In this document: piece after piece, positions 35,771 through 47,566 of the stretch | Position numbering within the stretch: position 1 is the stretch's first letter | Layout: the number at the start of each line of letters is the position of its first letter | Assembly (NCBI GenBank): GCA_963383645.1 | Contig: OY726573.1 | Span: forward strand, 18,156,158 to 18,220,157 | Direction: 5' to 3' | DNA: 64,000 nucleotides | Source of the DNA: Muscardinus avellanarius | Taxonomy: Eukaryota; Chordata; Mammalia; Rodentia; Gliridae | The notes under the pieces: model-generated | What the model was told of the DNA's origin: nothing | Seen by the model: only the letters and a program-made list of their open reading frames with translations | Database searches by the model: none | Translations under genes and position numbers: made by a program

Positions 35771-36340
35771 CTGGGTTCCTTCCAGACGTTCCCAAGAGAA
35801 ACCTCTGCCATTCATTGCCTTTTGGAGATTCTGAAGCCAGTCCTGAGTTTGCTTCCTGACCCTTGGGTTTCGTTTCCTTGCTGTTGTCCCTATGGTTTCA
35901 GACCCTGTCTTTCCTCCTGAGATGGGTGGGCCCAGTTGTTCCCTCTGGCCCGCCAATTCTCGGGCCACTGTCACTCCTGAAAAGCGGAGGCTCTTCACAT
36001 TTTTTCTATGATACAGCTGAGATTGTGACATGAAGAAAATGACTTTGATCAGGACTCTTTTTGAAGGGTCAGAGATAAAGGAAAATAAATACAGAAGAAG
36101 GTCACTTGCAGTGGTGGCTGCTGACGATGTTCTCAGTGCCCGCAAATCTAGAACCATCCTGTGTCCCTTCCGAGCTGGCAGTCTCTGTAGCTCTGGCTGG
36201 TCTCCAACAGATATGGAAAGGTCATTTCTTAGTCTCAAGATTCTCCAGCCACCTGCACACCTTGGAGGCTGGGACCATCTGGCTTCAGATCTCCAGAAAG
36301 AGAACAAGTTTTCCCCCATGTCCACAGAATTCTTTTTATT
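35771..36340. other. Intergenic, no supported gene
   Basis: Open frames exist on both strands (minus 35696-36325, plus 36030-36452), but neither resembles a family I know. The minus frame starts in unique DNA and ends in L1. Confidence 0.4.
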
Positions 36341-36349
36341 TATTTATTT

Positions 36350-36557
36350 ATTTTTTGTGGGTCTGCGGATGGAACCCAGGGGCATTCGACCTCCGAGTTA
36401 CACCCCCCCCGCTCTATATTTCAGTCTTTATTTTGAAACAGGGTCTCACTGAGTTGCAGAGGGCCTCACTGAGTAGCTGAGGCTGTCCTTGAACTGTGAT
36501 CCTCGGGTCTCAGCCTCCCGAATGCTGGGATTACAAGTGTGCGCCACCATGCCCAGC
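36350..36557 (-). mobile_element. B1-dID SINE
   Basis: Reverse copy, well preserved. Confidence 0.87.
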
Positions 36558-36782
36558 TCCCACAGCATTCTTAACACAGGCTCAGAACGAACTTCCTTCC
36601 AGGATGATTGATATAAAAATATATCTATTCCCTCTAGGTATATGGTGAGCACTGTGCCTCAGCAAGATAATTCTAAAAGTCTGCCAATTAATTTCTTCAA
36701 AGTTGGTATATTTTAGGATTATCTAAAACTGTGTGCACTGAACACCAATAGTTGTATTTTTTTTTAAAAATATAATCTATCA

Positions 36783-36997
36783 GCTGGGTGTAGTGGTGGA
36801 CGCTTGTACTCCCAGTACTTGGGAGGCTGAGACAGGAGGATCGCAGGTTTGCAGCCAGCCTCACCTACTTAGTGAGGCCCTTTGCAACTTAGTGAGACCC
36901 TGTTTCATAATAAAAAATTAAAAAAACAGGACTAGGGATGTAGCTTGGAGGTAGAATGCCCCTGAGCTCAGTCCCCAGTTCTGAAAAAAAAAAAATC
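36783..36997 (+). mobile_element. B1-dID SINE
   Basis: Forward copy ending in a 12-base A run. Confidence 0.87.
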
Positions 36998-38478
36998 TAT
37001 ATAATTTGCTTCATTCGGCTTTCTTAATTGCATTTAAGTCTCAGCGAGGAAAGATGATTGGTTCCTGCTTTACTTACCTAAAAGCACCCACTACTGGTAA
37101 GTTATGTCTTCATTTTCATTTAATTCAAAGGATTTTCTCCCCTTACTTCTTTTATGGTCTTGTTCTCATTCAAAAGTATCCTTCAGTCTCCATGTATTGG
37201 TATAACGCCTCTCTATTTTCTTGCTATCGATTTCTAGTTTCAGCCCATTATTTTCCGAAAAGATGCAAGGTATAATACTTTGTTTGTGGCTTAGAATATG
37301 GTCTTTAGAAACGGTTTCATGAGTATCAGAGAAAGTGTGAATTCAGCTGTTGTTGGGTGAAATATTCTGTGAATATCTGTCAAATCCATTTGATTTATAA
37401 TATTCTTTAGGTGTGTAGAGGCTTTACTGACCTTTTTTTTCTGGATGATCTATCTAATGTCAAGAGATGTGTTTTAAAGTCTTGTAGTATTATTGTATTG
37501 GGCTCTATCTGAGTCTTAATGTTAAGTAGTGTTTGTTTTATGTAAGTGGATGCACCAACATTTGGGGCACAAATGTTGGCTATCATTATATCTTCTTTAT
37601 GATTAAGAAGTGACCCTCTTTTTTTCTGATGGATTTTGTCTTGAAATATATTTTGTTGAATATGAGATTGGCTCTTTCTTCCTTTTTACCATTATCCTTG
37701 CCTATGAGTTTCTTGTAAACAACATATAGTTGGGTTTTGAATTTTAATCCACTTTGCCAGCTTATGCCTTTTAATTGGGACATTGAGACCATTTTCATTT
37801 ACTATTAATAAAGAGAGGTGTTTATTGTTTCCTGTCATTTAAAATTATATCCTATGTTTGATTCAGTTTTAGTTCTCCTTCATTTAGGGAAGAAAAAATG
37901 AAAATTTTCCCTTTTCTGGCTTTTACTTTCCATTTCTTTTTTGTGTACTATTTAGTTTACGCGTCACCTATAGAGCCAGCTTAGTAATAATGGATTCTTT
38001 CAGTTTCTGCTTGCTATGGAAGATTATTATTTCTCTGTCACTTTTCAAAGATAGCTTGGCTAGATATAGTAATCTTGGCTGGAAATTGTTTTATTTCAGA
38101 GTTTGGAGTACATCATTCCAAGCCCTCCTGGCTTTTAGAGTTCGGGTTGAGGAACATGGAGTAATCATTGTAGTGTGACCTTGCCTCTTTCTCTTGAAGA
38201 TTTTAAGATCCTGTTCTTGACCTCTGCGTTAGTCATTTTGATTATGAGTGCTGTGGAGAGGTTCTTTATTGGTCAAGTCTATTTGTGGTTCTGAATGTCT
38301 CCTTACCTGAATATCCATCTCATTTTCTATATCTGGAAAATTCTCAGATACCATTCCTCTGAAAAGGTTTATTATGCCCTTGGTTTGTACATCCAGACCT
38401 TCCTCAACTCCATTTGTCCTTAGATTTGATCTTCTGATGTTTTCCCAAATTTCTTAAATGTTCTGATCATGAGCTCTT

Positions 38479-38706
38479 GTTTTTTTTTTTTTTTTTTTTT
38501 TTTTTTGTTTGGTGGTACTGGGGTTCCTCCTGGAAGCCCTTCTACCTCTGGGCTACACTCCCACGGGCTACACTCCCAGACCTGTTTTTGAACTTTATGT
38601 GGAAACAGGGTCTCTTAAGCCAGCGAGGCTGGCTCCGAACCAGCGCGATTCTCCTATCTCTGCCTCCCAAGTGCGGGGATTACAAGCGTGCGCCACCACG
38701 CCCGGC
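38479..38706 (-). mobile_element. B1-dID SINE inside L1
   Basis: Reverse copy with a 28-base T run. CATGAGCTCTTGTTTT occurs on both sides (about 38468 and 38706), a clear target-site duplication. Confidence 0.92.
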
Positions 38707-39094
38707 ATGAGCTCTTGTTTTTTGTTATTGACTGAATGTTCCAGTTTAGATACACTGTCTTCTAAGTCTGAGACTTTTTTCCCCATGTGGTCCAGTCTAC
38801 TGGTAATGCTTTCTATTGAAGTTTTTATCTGATTTATTGTATCTTTTATTTAATTCAGGATTTTTTGGTTCTTTTTCTAAGTTTCAATGTCTTAATTCAC
38901 CCCTGTTTACTCTCTTTGATTTCCTTCCTTAAAACTTCTTTTAGATCTTTGATCAATTTAATGATTAAAAGTCTAAATTCCCCTTATGACATTTTCTGCA
39001 ACTCCACATCAGTAAATTACATTGTCATGGATTTTGGTGTACTTACTGTCTTGTTGGCCTGTTTTCTCAGTATATTTATTTGCTCCCCTCTTTT

Positions 39095-39275
39095 TTTGGT
39101 GGTACTGGGGTTCCTGGAAACCCTTCTACCTCCGGGCTACACTCTAAGACCTATTTTATATTATTATTTGGAAACAGGGTCTCTTAAGCCAGTGAGGCTG
39201 GCTTCGAACCTGTGTGATCTTCCTGTCTCCACCTCCCAAGCACGGGGATTACAAGCGTGCGCCACCATGCCTGGC
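39095..39275 (-). mobile_element. B1-dID SINE inside L1
   Basis: Reverse copy of the TTCCTGGAAACCCTTC subfamily, flanked by TTTGCTCCCC on the left and TTTGCCCC on the right. Confidence 0.85.
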
Positions 39276-39504
39276 AATTTGCCCCTTTTTTATGTAGTAT
39301 GGTTCCCTTGCTAGTTCTTCGACGATGATTGGTTTGCTAACGTGCAGTATCTCTTAGCTGGGTTGAGGTTATTGTTCAGCAGCAGAACATCTACTCCAAG
39401 AACTTGTAGTGTCACACTAGATTCCAAGAACCTTGCAGACAGGGAAAAATAAAACAGAGACCATAGTGGTGAACATTATACAACATTATAATAGATACTA
39501 GGCA

Positions 39505-39918
39505 GCTGGGTGTGGTGGTACATGCCTGTAACTCCAGTACTTGGGAGGCAGAGACAGGAGGATCACAGGTTTGAAGCCAGCCTCTGCAACTTAGCAAGGC
39601 CCTCAGAAACTCAGATTCTGTCTCAAAATAAAAAAGGACTAGGAACCGGGCGTGGTGGCACACGCTTGTAATCCCAGCATTTGGGAGGCTGAGACTAGAG
39701 GATCACGGTTTGCAGACACCCTCAGCTACTTAGTGAGGCCCTCCGCAGCTTAGTGAGACTCTGTTTCAAATTAAAGAATAAAAACAGGGCAGGAGGTGTA
39801 GCTCAGAGGTCAAATGGCCCTGGGTTCCATCCCCAGACCCACAAAAAAAAAAAAAAAAAAGGGACTAGGATTATAGTCCAGAGCTGTAAAATTCCCCTGG
39901 GTTAATTCCCCTGGGTTA

Positions 39919-39977
<59 letters not shown>
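39505..39977 (+). mobile_element. Forward SINE cluster with (AC)28
   Basis: B1 piece 39505-39640, B1-dID 39645-39840 with an A run, an ID-like remnant, then an AC run 39922-39977. Confidence 0.83.
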
Positions 39978-39980
<3 letters not shown>

Positions 39981-40124
39981 CCCGGGATGCATTATATAAC
40001 ATCTGTAGTCCTAATAACACCCAAAACAAGAATGGTGGGGTCAGCAATTAACAATTGCAGTGACAACATACAGTCATGACAACATACAGTCATGCATTAA
40101 ATACCATTTTATTAGTTAATTGAC

Positions 40125-40290
40125 TCTGAGCTATAACCCCAGCTCTAGTTTTTATTCTTTATTTTGAAAGAGAATCTCACTAAGTTGCAGAGGACCCCAC
40201 CAAGTACCTGAGGCTGGCCACAAATCTGTGATTCTCTCGTTTCTGCCTCCCAAGTACTGGAATTACAAGCTTGTGCCATCACACCCGGCT
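40125..40290 (-). mobile_element. B1-dID SINE
   Basis: Reverse copy, missing the ID head. Confidence 0.78.
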
Positions 40291-40319
40291 TAAATGCAGT
40301 TTAAATATAAAATTTCAGC

Positions 40320-40935
40320 TAGAACACCCACAGTATTAATACTCACAACCACATGAATGGTAAGGACAAAAATTATATGTAGAATTATATGGTTCCAGAT
40401 GGTGGCAACAATATGGTTAATTAAGAGAAAAGAACACAGGTAGGAGGGCAAACAAAAGCTTAGAGTATTCAAAAGGAGAAAAGAGAGAAGGCAGAAGAGA
40501 GAAAAGAGGTAGCAAATGAAGGTCCTAAAGGCAGAAAAGAAAAAAGAATAGCTAAAAAAAACAACAACAAAATAAAGAGAGAGGGAGAGAAAGCGAGAAT
40601 AAGGGAATTGGGCTATTAGAGGGAGAAAAAAAGAATAAAAAAAAGCGATGAAAGACACGAAAACAAACTATAAGAAGCAAACAACAAACACCCCACCAAA
40701 GTAACAAAAGGATAATAAAAAGAAAGAGTCATAAAAAGAGAATGATATATGCATCTAAATAAACCAATCAACTTGTACAAAACAAACAAAACAATAACAA
40801 AATACCAACAAAATAAAAGGAAAAAGGAAACAAAAAAAGAAAGATTCTTGATGAAAAATAAAATAATTGTCTCCGTTGAAGTGGTCAATACTGTGGACAA
40901 GGGTGGATATTCAGTTTGTAAGCTAAACTGTCCTT
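40320..40935. other. A-rich sequence, possible old LINE
   Basis: Strongly purine-rich with GAAAAGAGA and AAACAAAC words and no working frame. It could be an L1 5-prime UTR or ORF1-type remnant; I cannot assign it. Confidence 0.35.
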
Positions 40936-40959
40936 TCTGTTTTTTTTGGGGGGGGTGGT

Positions 40960-41155
40960 GGTGTCTGGGGATGGAACTCAGGGCATTCATGTACTACATG
41001 AATAGGATCTAACTTTTTTGGCTTATTTTTTAAACAGGGAGTTCTTTTATTTTGAATTAGGGTCTCACTAAGTTGTCCAGTTTGGCTTCAAACCTGTGAT
41101 CTTCCTGTCTCAGCCTCCAAAATAGCTGGGACTACAGGTGTGTGCTCTGTGCCCA
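40960..41155 (-). mobile_element. B1-dID SINE
   Basis: Reverse, diverged copy. Confidence 0.75.
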
Positions 41156-41380
41156 GCAGAACTTAAATTTTTGTTTTTTTTTCCTCTTAGTTTGCAGATT
41201 TTTTTGTTAGTACATACAGATATAAACCATTCTCTCTCCCCGTTTTTTGTAGATATATGATATTTGACAGTTTGGATGTACTATAATTTATTTAATCCAA
41301 TGTGATGGATATCTAGCTTGTTTTGTTTCTACTTTCATTTTTTTTGCTGGAAACTATGCTTCACTGACCAACTTTCGAGA
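41156..41380. other. Possible old repeat
   Basis: ATGTACTATAATTTATTTAA and the surrounding words resemble 54120-54250; both may be copies of one old family. Confidence 0.35.
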
Positions 41381-41720
41381 GTTTTTTTCAGTAGTTGGGA
41401 TTAAACCCAGGACCTTACACAGGCCAGGCAAGCAATCTACCACTTAGCTACAGCCCCAGCCCTAATGATCAGCTTTGTACATACATACATCTTTTTGTAC
41501 ATGTGTGAGTCCCTCGAGGGATAGATTTTTTTTTGTAGTTTTGAGGATTAAACCCAAGACCCAAGAACATTCTTTCCCTGAGCTACATGTCCAACCTGAT
41601 TTTCAAAAAATAACTCTAAAACAGGGTCTAAGTTGCTAAGGCTGATTTCAAACCTGCAGTCCTCCTGTCTCAGTTTCCCAAGTCCTGAAATTACAGGCAC
41701 GGGTCACGATGCCCAGCTAG
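41380..41720 (-). mobile_element. ID-type element and B1-dID SINE
   Basis: A simple ID-type element at 41390-41463 (AGGACCTTACACAGGCCAGG) and a reverse B1-dID at 41540-41720. Confidence 0.75.
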
Positions 41721-42150
41721 GGATAGATTATGAAAAAGAAACTTCTGGGCGAACGCATCACACATTTAAAAAATTTGGTTCAGAAATGTGCTGTTTTCAG
41801 GTATTTACTTATTTTTCTCTCACAAGCACTGTGTCAAGACCCTGGAGATATATATGGACGTGTCTTTCACTTGTCTTCTCAAAAGTGTTAGAGTCAAATA
41901 TTTTTGTCCCTCTTTTAAAAATACTCACGCACAGTTCAACCTTAAAGTGCACGGTGTGTGCACTGCCCTCACTCCTGATTTTCTTGTATCTTTTCCTTAT
42001 TTCCCTTTTAATTTTGCTTAATACATCTACTAACTTGATGCAATTTTTAAAATTTTATATCCTTGCCTGTATGTAATTTTTGTACCAGGTCCCTCCAGAA
42101 CAGGATTAGTTGTGGGTACATAAAGTGACTAAGATGAGGTTTTTTTATAT
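41721..42150. other. Intergenic, no feature seen
   Basis: AT-rich unique sequence. Confidence 0.5.
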
Positions 42151-42154
42151 TCAC

Positions 42155-42300
42155 GATTGAACCCAGGGGTATGGGGCATTCTACCTCTGAACTTCACCTC
42201 CAGCCCTATTTAATTTTTTTATTTTGAAACAGGTTCTCCCTAAGTTGCTGACTGTCTTGCTAAGTTGCTGAGGATGGCTTTGAACCTGACTCCAAAGCCT
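42155..42300 (-). mobile_element. B1-dID SINE, truncated
   Basis: Reverse copy lacking the B1 3-prime end. Confidence 0.75.
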
Positions 42301-43455
42301 GATCACATACATCAGGATGCATGCAAGGCAATGAGGAGTGTGCTCTCGGGATGATCAGCCAGGGTATCATCCCCCAACAGACTCATCCTCCTGTCACCCG
42401 GTGGCTGCATCTCATGGGGCACTGGGATGTAGGTGGGATGTAAGCCTCGGGCTTCACTCTGCGGAGGCCTGAGCCTCTTGGGACACAACTGTATCCAAGT
42501 CATTAAGTGGATTGTTACCCATCTCCTCCATCTGGAAGTATTTGAGCTAGAAAATACAGAAGTCAGATGATGACTTCTGGGTATATCAAGCTCCATTGAT
42601 GTCATTCAAAGGAAAGGAGCTTTAACTGCAGCAGGAAGGGCTGGGGTCAGCTCCAGGATAGGACTTCTGCTCGGTGAGTGGTTCTTAGTGCAGAAGTGAG
42701 TGAGCATGGAATTTCATGGAGTTTCTTTCAAGGAGCCATTATGACAAAGCTAAATCTTCAGCTGTCTGGGGCTTAGCATGGAGAATTAACGAGGCCCCTG
42801 TGACAGCCCTGCTAAACCTCCCTAGAAAACTGCAAATCTGTGATGCCAACTGGTCATTAAACCCCATTACTCCAGGCTCTCTTTTCTTGAAAAATTTGGC
42901 TTAGGCCAGCAGGTGGTGATATCTGATAGAAGACTTTCAGCCATGGGTGAAAGCATTTAAAACGGGTGAGGTTTGGAAGCTTGAGGTCTGTATTTCCCCC
43001 TGTCTAGGCCTAGGGAGAAACTGGGAATGACAAGGACTCTGAGGAGAAGGAAGCAGATGCTGCTCACGGGGCCTCCCCAGCCTCTCAGTGCTTCACTCAG
43101 ACCAGAGAACAAGGTCCTGCTGCCCAGTGGATCATGGGCAGATGAAGAGCACTGGTCCCCTTTCTCAAGGAGGTGTGACCTGAAACAATCAGTTCGAGGC
43201 CTACTGATGTGCAGGGTTTCTTCTGGACCAGCAATGTGTGTGGCTACAGGATAAAGCCCAAAGGAGGTGTTGCTGATATCTTATGAGTTATTGCCTGTCT
43301 CTTTTCTAGACTGCAACTTCTTGAAGTTAGGTACCATGTCTACTGTGTGTACTACCCAGTCCTCAGTCCCTAATGCAAGTTATCATTTATATGTAGTAGA
43401 AGCTCTATGTGTATTTGTTGACACAAAGGAATGCACAATTAAGAGGATAAGAGCA
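42301..43455. other. Intergenic, one exon-like candidate
   Basis: Unique sequence. On the minus strand near 42547 a pyrimidine-rich TATTTTCTAG is followed by an open frame of 31 codons. No known gene matches it. Confidence 0.3.
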
Positions 43456-43459
43456 GCTC

Positions 43460-43590
43460 TATTTTATTTTTTATTTTTGAAGCAGAGTCTTGCTAAGTGA
43501 CTTCATCCTGCTGGTCTCAAACCTGGGATCCTTTTGTTTCAGCCTTTCAAGTACTGGGATTGCAGGTGTGCACCACCATGCCTGGCTAAG
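43460..43590 (-). mobile_element. B1-type SINE half
   Basis: Reverse B1 part. Confidence 0.78.
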
Positions 43591-43935
43591 ATATATAATT
43601 TCTAATTGTGCAGGAATGAGCAAAGGATATGGAAAAATGTAGATCTGCTTGTAGGCTCAGTCCCCTGAAATAGCTCAGCTAATATTCTCTGAGGAGTAGG
43701 AGATGAATGATACCAATTCCCACTGATTTCTCCCTGGTATTTGCTTACTTATATCTGGCTCAACTAAAAGGGCCAGTGCTTAGTTCTTCTGTGTTGCTTC
43801 TCACTGTCTCCTACTTTCAAATAATACTAGGTTAAGATAGGGAGGGGGAAGGTAAGAGTCAGGAACATAAGGTAGAGGTAGGAAAAATGAATCCAAGACT
43901 GCAGTTTGGCAAATAACTCTAGAGAAAGCAGATTT
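43591..43935. other. Intergenic, no feature seen
   Basis: Unique sequence. Confidence 0.5.
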
Positions 43936-44125
43936 TTTTTTTTTGGTGGTACTGGGGATGGAACCCAGGGACCTCTACCTCTGGGCTACACTCCCAGACC
44001 TATTTTATATTTTTATTTGGAAACAGGGTTTCTTAAGCCAGCAAGGCTGGCTTTGAACCTGCACGATCCTACTGTTTCTGCCTCCCAAGCCCGGGGATTA
44101 CAAGCATGCACCACCACACCTGGCT
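43934..44125 (-). mobile_element. B1-dID SINE
   Basis: Reverse copy; GAAAGCAGATTTTT is repeated on both sides (about 43924 and 44127), a target-site duplication. Confidence 0.9.
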
Positions 44126-44129
44126 AGAA

Positions 44130-45095
44130 AGCAGATTTTTATTGCCCAGCTCAGAACCCAGTAGAGAAATGCCCAGCTCAGAACCCAGTAGAGGAATAGC
44201 TAACATTTCAGAAGCATCGACATAGATGAACCAAAGGTGGACTCAGGGAGAGATTGTGGGAAAATAACTCAATCAACTCTGGTATGAGGCAAGGAGCCCT
44301 GGTGTCAGTGCCCAAATGTGTGTCTGCATCAGTAAAAGTCCCCAGGGTCAGGGGCCATCAGACAGGACACTGGGTGCAACAAGCAAGCCTCCTCTTTGCA
44401 CAAATTCTAAGCACCCATCCTCAGGACTCTGGACTCAGCTCTTGTCTCCATATCACCTTGGAGACACACTGAGATTGTGAAAGCCCCACATCCCTCCTTT
44501 ACTTCCCACAGACATCTGTCTGGAAGTCATTTCCACTTCTTCATCTGAGCCTCCTCTCCATCCCCGCTGCTCATCGTCTTGTCTTCTCTGGGTTACTGTG
44601 GTAATCATCTCACAAGCTCTTTTTCCCCTACCTGAGCCCACAAACTCCAAAACATCCCGTAACAGAAAGGTGTTTCTGGAACACAAACCTCCATACGCCC
44701 TTTGATGATTCCACAATTAATTTTACAATTAATGGTAGGACAGGCCGTTCACAGGGGAGCTGGAGCAGCTGTGTAGATGCCGCCATGGCCAGAAAATGTC
44801 CTTCTTGGACTGTGGGCTGCTTTCGTTTAGCCTGGGCCCACATCTCAGGCCTTATCTGCCTCCCTCCCCATGTGCTCTGTCCTCCAGCAGCACCTTCACA
44901 GTGTTCTTGGGACCACCATGTTCTGCCACCACTGATGCCCAGGACTCTTCCTTCTGTCAGGAATGCCTTTCTCCTATTGGATGAACTCATCACCTCAGAC
45001 CCAGCTCAAAGGTAACCTCTTGCTAGAAGCCTTCTCCCATTTACCAGGCACAGTTCCTTCTCTGCCTTCACACAAATGACTTAGTCTGGTACTTT
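44130..45095. other. Intergenic, no supported gene
   Basis: Unique sequence with a short direct repeat, GCCCAGCTCAGAACCCAGTA, at 44142 and 44171. No homology for the open frames. Confidence 0.45.
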
Positions 45096-45099
45096 TCCT

Positions 45100-45405
45100 T
45101 GTTGGTCAGCTATCTGCCATTGTGACAGAGTGCCTGAGAAAAGCAACTTAAAGGACGAAAGGTTTATTTGGGCTCATGATTTCAGAGGTTGGCCCTGTGG
45201 TGGGGCGCTCACTGCATGGCAGCTGGGGTGGGGGAGAGGCAGAGGCAAGGCCTTTCAGAGCCACTCCCCTGTGACTTACTTTCTCTCACTGGGCCCTGCC
45301 TCCTAAGGTTCCTAACCCCTCAAATAGTGTCACCATCTAGGGACCCAACCTTCAGCACATGGGCCTTTGGGGGACACTCCAGATCCAAGCTAGAGAGCTC
45401 TGCGC
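45100..45405 (+). mobile_element. Old placental interspersed repeat
   Basis: GGTTTATTTGGGCTCATGATT, CCTAAGGTTCCTAACCCCTC and CTTTGGGGGACACTCCAGAT match a common repeat family of unknown name to me. A diverged relative lies at 49290-49615. Confidence 0.5.
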
Positions 45406-45655
45406 TTTTTTGTCTCCCTGTGGGGGAACACCATGGACTTCTCGAGAACAAGAATGAGAAAGAATCTTATTTATTTCTGATTTTCTTCCTCCCACTGCTC
45501 AGCAGTGTGCCTGGCACCTTTCTGGTGCATGATAAGTATTTGGAGAATTGCAAACTTAATTGATCCTGTAGAATGGACACAGAAGACTGCCCTGTGGGGA
45601 CAGATCCCTCAGTCTAAAAGGACAGAAGGTGAGAAAGGACAAGAAGAGAGCTCTA

Positions 45656-45880
45656 GCCGGGCGTGGTGGCGCAGGCTTGTAATCCCCGCGCTTGGGAGGC
45701 GGAGACAGGAGGATCGCGCAGGTTCGAAGCCAGCCGCGCTGGCTTAAGAGACCCTGTTTCCAAATAAAAAAGTATAAAAATAGGTCTGGGAGTGTAGCCC
45801 AGAGGTAGAAGGGCTTCCAGGAACCCCAGTACCACAAACAAAACAAAACAAAACAAAACAAAACAAAAAAAAAAAAGAAG
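45656..45880 (+). mobile_element. B1-dID SINE with (AAAAC)n tail
   Basis: Forward copy of the GCTTCCAGGAACCCCAGTAC subfamily, flanked by GAAGAGAGCTCTA on both sides (45644 and 45877), a 13-bp target duplication. Confidence 0.93.
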
Positions 45881-45889
45881 AGAGCTCTA

Positions 45890-46455
45890 AAACACTGAGG
45901 AGATAGGGTGTGGGAACTCCTGGCACCTGTCTGTCCTTGGTCCCTGGGCTGGTCACTGTCCCTTACTTTTAGCTCCATCTGTCTTTCTCCTGTAAGCTGT
46001 GTTTCCCAGGCTGCCACCTGGATTTGGCAAGATATTGGAGTGCGCAAAGAAGGAAGTCAGGGCACCTCTCTTTTCTCTCTGGCTGCATCTACATCACTGT
46101 TTTGAGTTTCCTGTGGACAGCCCCTCCTTTTGTGATCTTATCTCTTGCTGGCAACCTCTGCTACAGCTGTAGCTCATATTGGATGGGCCTGGCTTCTGGG
46201 TTTGGGTAGTCTCATCATCCCCAATGTCTTGCAGCAGTGAAGGAGACATTGGCTTCCTGCTGTTGCTGATTCTGAGATTATTTCACAATCCCTGCTTTGG
46301 TGTCTTAGTCTTTCCAGTCTCGCTTTGACCCATCCTTTCTATTCAACTGCCTATGATTGAAATACTGGAGTGAGTTCAGTTTTTCTGACTGAATCCCAAC
46401 CATTACAGTCTTCATATATACATATGAGGTCCTGGGTTCAATCCCCAACTGCAAA
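45890..46455. other. Intergenic, no feature seen
   Basis: Unique sequence. An ID-like remnant may lie at 46425-46450. Confidence 0.45.
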
Positions 46456-46849
46456 TGCACACACAAACACATGCACACGCATGCACGCACACACACACTT
46501 TATTTTTTTTTTAATTTTATTTTATTGGTGCACTGTATTCATACATCATAGTGGGATACAAACTTTTGTAGACATACATGCACACATCGCCCAGTCAGCC
46601 CCCACCCGATCCCCACCCCATTCTCTCCCCATCCCTCCTTCCCATGCTTGGCTTAGTGGTTGACATCTAGTATTATAGCAATTTATCCAAAATTAAAAAT
46701 GATAATCTCACATAACAGTTTCATTTGTCTGATACCAAGCGTTTGATGATTTAAAGATAGCATTTCAATATTTCTTTTTGCTTTCTTTCTTACTAGAGCA
46801 TATTTTTTTCTGTTTTTTAGGTGAAACTATCATATATTTATATATTTAT

Positions 46850-47555
46850 TTTTCAGAAAAAAATCTATCCTAATATGGAATATGAATTCTAGGTACCCAA
46901 AACGATCTTGAAAAAGAACAAAGCTAGCAGATATATATTTTCTGATTTCAAACCATATAAAGCTACAATAATTGAAACAGTGTAGTACTGTTCTAAAGGC
47001 AGATATATAGACCATTGGAGTTAAATACAAGCCTAGAGCTAAATTCTTCCCTATATTGTCAAGTTATTTTTGACAAGGTTTCCACGAACATTTGGTGGTG
47101 GAAATAATAATCTTTTAACTAAATATTGTTGAAAACTAATAATTACATGGAAAAGAATAAAATTGGACCTTTACCTAATCCCATATACAAGTATTAACTC
47201 AAAATAGATAAAAGACCTAAATATAAATCTTAAGACTATAAACTTTTAGGAGAAAATCTGGGTCATAAAACCTCACAACATTGAAATTGGCAGTGATTTC
47301 TTGGATATGATTTCAATGGCACAGGCAACAGAAGAATATACAAACTTCCTAAAAAATAAAAGAAAATATTGTATATCCAAAGACAATGTAAACAGAGTTA
47401 AAAGTTACTAATAGAATTGGATAAAATATTTCCAAATGCTATATCTGAAGGTATATTAATATTCCAACTAGAAATCCTAAAAATTAACAACAATAAAGGC
47501 AAACAATACAACTTAGAGATAGGTAAAAGACTAACATAAATAATGAATCTCCACA
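46850..47555 (+). pseudogene. L1 ORF2 C-terminal fragment, inverted
   Basis: Plus-strand words TTATTTTTGACAAGGT, GATAAAAGACCTAAATATAA and TTTCTTGGATATGATTTC match the reverse transcriptase gene end of mammalian L1. No long frame is left. Confidence 0.75.
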
Positions 47556-47566
47556 GATAACCAATC

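Larger units (their letters stand above)
37000..39300 (-). mobile_element. Old L1, ORF2 5-prime part and ORF1
   Basis: Read on the minus strand, 39060-37850 corresponds to ORF1 and 37850-37020 to the endonuclease part of ORF2. The block around 37990-38130 aligns with the ORF1 of the L1 at 47.7 kb. Frames are broken. Two younger reverse SINEs, 38480-38706 and 39095-39275, interrupt it. Confidence 0.7.

Noticed and set aside
35696..36325. 209-codon minus-strand frame
   Set aside because: It runs from unique DNA into an L1 fragment and has no homology or start context; likely chance.
40290..40990. Phe/Leu-rich minus-strand frames resembling membrane proteins
   Set aside because: They arise from A-rich low-complexity plus-strand sequence.
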